Made by a program: the position numbers and the translations under genes
Origin: Anaerolineales bacterium
GTDB lineage: Bacteria; Chloroflexota; Anaerolineae; Anaerolineales; Villigracilaceae
NCBI GenBank assembly: GCA_016789205.1
Contig: JAEURF010000034.1
Location: 1 to 10,515 of the forward strand
Length of the DNA stretch: 10,515 nt
Direction of reading: 5' to 3'
The notes under the pieces: model-generated
Database searches by the model: none
Told to the model about the DNA's origin: nothing
Seen by the model: only the letters and a program-made list of their open reading frames with translations
Shown here: piece by piece, positions 7,079-10,515 of the stretch
How the letters are laid out: each line of letters begins with the position of its first letter
Numbering within the stretch: the stretch's first letter is position 1

Positions 7079-7084
7079 GTTATC

Positions 7085-7894
7085 TCATTGCGCGGGCGAT
7101 GCTTTTTCGTCCGAAGCAATCTCCTGTTTCATTACAACATCAACTAAATCTTCTACATTTGCATTGTTTGACTTCAAATCCAGCCAAAGCAAGAATTCAA
7201 CATTCCCTTTTGGTCCTATCAAAGATGATTTTACCAGTCCACGTAAACCAAAGCCTTCTTGTTTTGCAAAATTCAATACATCTACTAAAACTTGTTTATG
7301 GATTTCAGGATTCCGAATCACACCATCGCCTTTTGAAACGTCTCTTCTCCCCGCCTCAAATTGGGGTTTGATGAGTGCAACAATTCCACTTTCGACTTCC
7401 CACTTCTTAATGACAGGTAATAAAGTCTTGAGAGAAATAAACGAAGCGTCTACCGTTACAAAATCTATTTTTTCTGGAATAGATTCTACAAAGCGTGCGT
7501 TTGTCTCTTCCATAACGACGACCCGCGAATCAGTCCTTAACTTCCAATGCAAAATGCCATTGCCCACATCAATGGCGTAAACTTTTTTTGCACCATGTTG
7601 AAGCAAACAATCTGTGAATCCACCAGTAGATGAACCGACATCTACACAGACGAAATCTTTGACATCAATCTCAAAAGTATTTAACGCGCCTGCTAATTTC
7701 TCCCCGCCGCGTGAAACGTAACGCGGACCAGAATCCACTGTAACAGTAGCATCCGCTTGAATTGCAACAGCAGGTTTGAGCGCGACCTGACCCGCGACGC
7801 GCACTTGTCCTGCCATAATCAAGGCTTGGGCTTTCGCACGCGAATCTGCTAAACCTTTTTCAACCAACAAAACATCCAAACGAACTTTCGGCAT
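7085..7894 (-). CDS. tlyA: TlyA family rRNA 2'-O-methyltransferase (hemolysin A homologue)
   Basis: The 269-residue protein joins an N-terminal S4 RNA-binding domain (about 3-60, with the pattern RLDVLLVEKGLA and SRAKAQALI) to an FtsJ-type Rossmann methyltransferase. The SAM motif is DVGSSTGGFTD at 85-95. All four residues of the K-D-K-E set expected for 2'-O-methylation are visible: K66, D149, K176 and E233. TlyA methylates a cytidine in helix 69 of 23S rRNA and, in the long type II form, also one in 16S rRNA, which affects capreomycin susceptibility. The length is close to the mycobacterial type II protein, so dual activity is possible but unproven. The ATG at 7894 follows TACAAT plus six bases, suggesting a leaderless transcript. 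It leads a two-gene unit with the zinc-ribbon gene. Confidence 0.95.
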   Translation of the reverse strand: MPKVRLDVLLVEKGLADSRAKAQALIMAGQVRVAGQVALKPAVAIQADATVTVDSGPRYVSRGGEKLAGALNTFEIDVKDFVCVDVGSSTGGFTDCLLQHGAKKVYAIDVGNGILHWKLRTDSRVVVMEETNARFVESIPEKIDFVTVDASFISLKTLLPVIKKWEVESGIVALIKPQFEAGRRDVSKGDGVIRNPEIHKQVLVDVLNFAKQEGFGLRGLVKSSLIGPKGNVEFLLWLDLKSNNANVEDLVDVVMKQEIASDEKASPAQ

Positions 7895-7900
7895 AAAAAT

Positions 7901-7906
7901 ATTGTA
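7901..7906 (-). promoter_or_regulatory. -10 element of tlyA, probably leaderless
   Basis: The minus strand reads TACAAT here, followed by six bases and the tlyA ATG at 7894. This puts the predicted transcription start on the start codon. There is no Shine-Dalgarno and no clear -35. Confidence 0.5.
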
Positions 7907-7911
7907 TCAGG

Positions 7912-7917
7912 TAAAAT
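7912..7917 (+). promoter_or_regulatory. -10 element of the prenyltransferase gene, probably leaderless
   Basis: TAAAAT is followed by six bases and then ATG 7924. It lies back-to-back with the tlyA -10 element, five bases away, within a 29-base divergent gap. There is no Shine-Dalgarno before ATG 7924. Confidence 0.5.
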
Positions 7918-7923
7918 ACTTAC

Positions 7924-8793
7924 ATGTTTTCAGCCTTAATCAAAACCATGCGCCCGCGCCAGTGGACGAAGAATATTTTCATCTTCGCCGCATTGATTTT
8001 CGATAAACAATTATTTGTTGTCGAATCATTTTCCCGAACGCTAGCAGGTGTGATTTTATTTTGTTTAATTTCCTCTTGTGTTTATATTCTTAACGATATT
8101 GTAGATGTAGAAGCAGACCGTAAACATCCTGAAAAGAAAAAGCGCCCAATCCCTTCTGGCAAATTGCCGATTAATATTGCATGGGTTACATTAATAGTTC
8201 TTGTCATCGGCGTGAGTATTGCTTCATATTTTCTAGATTTAGAATTTATGGCTGTCGTTCTTGGTTATTTTATTTTGAATGTAGCCTATTCACTATGGCT
8301 CAAACATATTCCCATTCTTGATGTACTCATTATCGCCGCAGGATTTGTCTTGCGCGTTCATGCAGGCGTGACATTAATTCAAGTAGAACGCTTCTCTCCT
8401 TGGTTATATGTGCTGATGACCTTGCTTTCATTGTTTCTTGGTTTTGGCAAACGTCGCGCCGAACTTGCATTGCTGGCACATGGTGCAGGCTCACACAGAA
8501 AAGTTTTAGATGGCTACACATTGCCATTGCTTGACCAATACATCATGATTGTTTCAGGTACAACGATAGTCGCATATTCACTTTACACATTTTCCGCGCC
8601 GAACTTGCCAGAAAATCATAGCATGATGCTCACTATTCCATTTGTAGTGTATTCCATCTTTCGTTATCTATACTTAATTCAAGTGAAACATGCTGGCGGC
8701 ACACCTGAAGAAATTTTGTTATTAGACCGTCCATTTCAATTCTCAATGATTCTCTGGGGCTTGGCAGTTCTCGCCGTTTTTTATTTATCGTGA
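7924..8793 (+). CDS. UbiA-superfamily prenyltransferase, decaprenyl-phosphate phosphoribosyltransferase (DPPR synthase) type
   Basis: The 289-residue protein has about eight or nine membrane helices. Its first catalytic motif is N57-D58-x2-D61-x3-D65 followed by H68-P and RPIPSG, which binds Mg2+ and a phosphorylated substrate. Its second is G-K176-R-R-A-E180-L instead of the Asp-rich motif of quinone-type UbiA enzymes. The N-terminal RPRQW plus this KRRAE motif is typical of the DPPR-synthase group, which joins polyprenyl phosphate to phosphoribosyl pyrophosphate to make lipid-linked ribose for cell-envelope glycans. In mycobacteria the product feeds arabinan synthesis; in this organism its end use is unknown and no epimerase genes are in view. 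It overlaps mevalonate kinase by four bases, linking it to isoprenoid supply. The superfamily is certain, the substrate inferred. Confidence 0.88.
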   Translation: MFSALIKTMRPRQWTKNIFIFAALIFDKQLFVVESFSRTLAGVILFCLISSCVYILNDIVDVEADRKHPEKKKRPIPSGKLPINIAWVTLIVLVIGVSIASYFLDLEFMAVVLGYFILNVAYSLWLKHIPILDVLIIAAGFVLRVHAGVTLIQVERFSPWLYVLMTLLSLFLGFGKRRAELALLAHGAGSHRKVLDGYTLPLLDQYIMIVSGTTIVAYSLYTFSAPNLPENHSMMLTIPFVVYSIFRYLYLIQVKHAGGTPEEILLLDRPFQFSMILWGLAVLAVFYLS

Positions 8794-9713
8794 AATCATC
8801 CGCGCCCGGCAAAATAATTTTATTTGGTGAACACGCAGTTGTTTACAACAGACCTGCGCTTGCTGTTCCTGTTAATCAAGTACAAGTGGATGTAGAAGTT
8901 TTAGATTCAGATTCTGCTGGCGTTTGGATTCATGCCCCCATCATTGACTTACATGCCGAACTTTCCACGCTTCCATCTGACCATGCAATTGGTTCGGTCA
9001 TCCTCAACATTTTTCAACGCTTCAACATTTCTTCTCCACCAAACATACAAATCAATATTTCTTCAACCATTCCCGTCGCTAGTGGACTTGGCTCCGGCGC
9101 CGCCGTTTCCGTTGCATTGATTCGTGCGCTTTCTTCTTTCTTCTCTCTTCAATTAAAAGATAACCAAATTAACGAAATGGTTTATGAAATCGAAAAACTC
9201 TATCACGGTACGCCCTCGGGCATTGACAATACAGTCATTACTTTCAATAAACCTGTTTATTTTATAAAAGGTCAACCCATAGAAACATTTACAGTTGGCA
9301 AACCTTTTACAATAGTGATTGCTGATACAGGCATTCCTGCACCTACAAAAGAATCAGTGGGCGATGTGAGAAGACTATGGCTGAAAGATAATAATAAGTT
9401 TGAAAATATTTTTAACGAAATTGCACAAATCTCTTTAATCGCTCGCCGTTCAATTGAAAGTGGCAAACCAGAATTGCTTGGTGAGTTGATGGACCATAAT
9501 CACAGCCTGTTACAACAATTGACAGTCTCTTCCCCTGAATTAGATAAATTAGTTTTATCCGCACTTGATGCTGGCGCACTCGGAGCCAAACTCAGCGGCG
9601 GCGGCAGAGGCGGGAATATGATTGCGCTGGTGAATCAAGCCGAAGCAAATCAAGTGGCGGAGTCTTTAATCAAAGCTGGCGCGAAGAATACAATCATTAC
9701 CGAAATAAAATAA
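8790..9713 (+). CDS. mvk: Mevalonate kinase (GHMP kinase family)
   Basis: The 307-residue cytosolic enzyme phosphorylates mevalonate with ATP, the first kinase step of the mevalonate route to isopentenyl diphosphate. The GHMP pattern is complete: substrate-side motif GKIILFGEHAVV (K8, E14, H15), ATP loop PVASGLGSGAAVS around 95-107, catalytic region E135-K-L-Y-H then GTPSGIDN at 140-147 with base D146, and the C-terminal KLSGGGRGGN at 267-276. The GEHAVVY and HGTPSGIDN sequences are those of mevalonate kinases rather than homoserine, galacto- or phosphomevalonate kinases. Translation starts with GTG and overlaps the prenyltransferase stop by four bases, so it is translationally coupled and has no separate promoter. 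The mevalonate route is a minority choice among bacteria but is known in several Chloroflexota. No other pathway gene lies in the window. Confidence 0.94.
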   Translation: MKSSAPGKIILFGEHAVVYNRPALAVPVNQVQVDVEVLDSDSAGVWIHAPIIDLHAELSTLPSDHAIGSVILNIFQRFNISSPPNIQINISSTIPVASGLGSGAAVSVALIRALSSFFSLQLKDNQINEMVYEIEKLYHGTPSGIDNTVITFNKPVYFIKGQPIETFTVGKPFTIVIADTGIPAPTKESVGDVRRLWLKDNNKFENIFNEIAQISLIARRSIESGKPELLGELMDHNHSLLQQLTVSSPELDKLVLSALDAGALGAKLSGGGRGGNMIALVNQAEANQVAESLIKAGAKNTIITEIK

Positions 9714-9754
9714 AAAAATTCTAATCTTGAAGTAGGGAAATCGTTAATTAGTCG

Positions 9755-9785
9755 TTGGATGAATTTAATTTTGGTGTTGTAAGAT
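9755..9785 (+). promoter_or_regulatory. Possible promoter of the beta-propeller gene
   Basis: TTGGAT at 9755-9760 and TAAGAT at 9780-9785 resemble -35 and -10 boxes, but the 19-base spacing is long. The 94 bases between mevalonate kinase and this gene contain no clear terminator, so read-through from upstream is also possible. Confidence 0.25.
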
Positions 9786-9793
9786 GAGCACGC

Positions 9794-9800
9794 AAAGGAG
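9794..9800 (+). promoter_or_regulatory. Strong Shine-Dalgarno of the beta-propeller gene
   Basis: AAAGGAG lies seven bases before ATG 9808, the best ribosome binding site in the window. It fixes the start of the incomplete gene that follows. Confidence 0.8.
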
Positions 9801-9807
9801 ACATCCA

Positions 9808-10515
9808 ATGAAACCTAAATTACTCAGTAAGCCAACAATAATTTTATTGGTGTTAGTTCTTTTATCTGTTGGTATTGTTTATTTTTCATCGTCATTTGTG
9901 CCGCATGCAAAGTTTTCAACATCTTATGAAGATTATCCATTCCCCAAGGATGCCCCACCTACATTACCTGAAAAATTAGTAGAAGTAAATGGCACAATTA
10001 ACTCTTTTAGTATAAATTCTGATAAAACAAAAATTGCAATTGCAACATCGAAAGGGGTTAGTGTATATGACTTAATTTCATTGGAATCGATTCATATATT
10101 CCCTGTTGCAAATGGTGTTGAGAATGTTTCTTTTTCGCCTGATGGAACCAAGTTAGCAGTTCTTCAAAAAAACGCTCAATCATATGATTATGGTTTTATC
10201 TACTTGATGATTTTAGATACAACTTCATGGCAAGTTTTATATGCCTATCAAAATGATGTGGCAACTTATTTATATTCCGAATCGAATCAATTGAAATGGA
10301 ATCCTGATAGCCAACGAATTGCTTTTTCTACTTCTGACCAAGGCTTAGTGATTTGGAATCCTGAAAGTGGGAATCCAAAACTTGAAACATCTCCTGATTT
10401 TATATTTCCATATGGTGGTTTTGATTGGTCACCTGATGGTTCTAGGCTCATTTTTACCGAAGCAGGCTTTGGTTTACGCCGCTGGCGAGTAGATACAGAT
10501 GATTGGGTTCGTTTG
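9808..10515 (+). CDS. Membrane-anchored WD40/TolB-like beta-propeller protein (partial, C-terminus off the window)
   Basis: The frame is open from ATG 9808 to the right edge, giving 236 residues. Residues 10-29 form one hydrophobic segment after a Lys-rich start, most likely an uncleaved anchor or signal that places the rest outside the membrane. From residue 60 onward four propeller-blade repeats are visible, each with the 'x-S/N-P-D-x-x-x-I/L-A/I' turn: NSDK at 70-73, SPDG at 110-113, NPDS at 165-168 and SPDG at 208-211, each followed by a strand of the 'V.VYDL' or 'LVIWNPESG' kind. Such propellers are protein-binding scaffolds or periplasmic/extracellular sensors; no catalytic residue can be named. 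Its codons end in A or T more often than in the mevalonate kinase gene beside it. A strong Shine-Dalgarno supports the start. The fold is likely, the function unknown. Confidence 0.82.
   Translation, partial: MKPKLLSKPTIILLVLVLLSVGIVYFSSSFVPHAKFSTSYEDYPFPKDAPPTLPEKLVEVNGTINSFSINSDKTKIAIATSKGVSVYDLISLESIHIFPVANGVENVSFSPDGTKLAVLQKNAQSYDYGFIYLMILDTTSWQVLYAYQNDVATYLYSESNQLKWNPDSQRIAFSTSDQGLVIWNPESGNPKLETSPDFIFPYGGFDWSPDGSRLIFTEAGFGLRRWRVDTDDWVRL

Noticed and set aside
7059..7580. A 173-codon plus-strand open frame
   Set aside because: It is antisense to tlyA and the start of the zinc-ribbon gene, both well supported; its product shows no recognisable motif.
1..10515. CRISPR array, tRNA or rRNA, riboswitch, phage or toxin-antitoxin genes
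   Set aside because: I saw no regular spaced repeats, no tRNA-like cloverleaf and no matching protein motifs on either strand. The short leader before the ATPase (about 13 bases) leaves no room for a riboswitch.

Overview
The window is an ordinary-looking bacterial chromosome segment with ten genes, two of them cut by the window edges. The moderate-to-low GC content, a mevalonate kinase in a bacterium, the mixture of clear Shine-Dalgarno starts with probable leaderless starts, and the gene set together suggest a member of the Chloroflexota, perhaps Anaerolineae. This assignment is an inference; no rRNA or other marker is present. There are no RNA genes, insertion sequences, CRISPR arrays or phage genes that I can support, and no gene-free stretch longer than about 135 bases.

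Layout. On the minus strand at the left are an MFS transporter and, one base overlapping, a membrane-anchored SAM methyltransferase that runs off the left edge. A 118-base divergent region separates these from a plus-strand pair: a two-site Ca2+-ATPase-type P-type pump (1728-4628) and a TerC-family membrane protein (4655-5506), closed by a strong hairpin terminator. A cation diffusion facilitator (5584-6528) follows as its own unit. After a convergent intergenic region with three consecutive hairpins come, on the minus strand, a double zinc-ribbon protein and tlyA. Only 29 bases separate tlyA from the divergent plus-strand pair of a UbiA-superfamily prenyltransferase (DPPR-synthase type) and mevalonate kinase, which overlap by 4 bases. 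At the right edge a membrane-anchored beta-propeller protein begins and runs off the window.

How the genes may work together. The central block of P-type ATPase, TerC protein and CDF protein brings together three unrelated kinds of divalent-cation exporter. The residues visible in each point to Ca2+ (ATPase) and Mn2+ (CDF, with an Asn-Asp/Asp-Asp site; TerC relatives also move Mn2+), so this looks like a Ca2+/Mn2+ export locus. The prenyltransferase/mevalonate kinase pair fits polyprenyl-phosphate supply and use. tlyA and the zinc-ribbon gene form a small unit for rRNA modification plus a protein of unknown function.

The most notable regulatory pattern is a -10-like hexamer followed by exactly six bases and then ATG at three genes (CDF, tlyA, prenyltransferase), which predicts leaderless mRNAs. 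I see no clearly new biological system here. The metal-export cluster, the His-rich loop in the pump and the leaderless pattern are the best items for follow-up.
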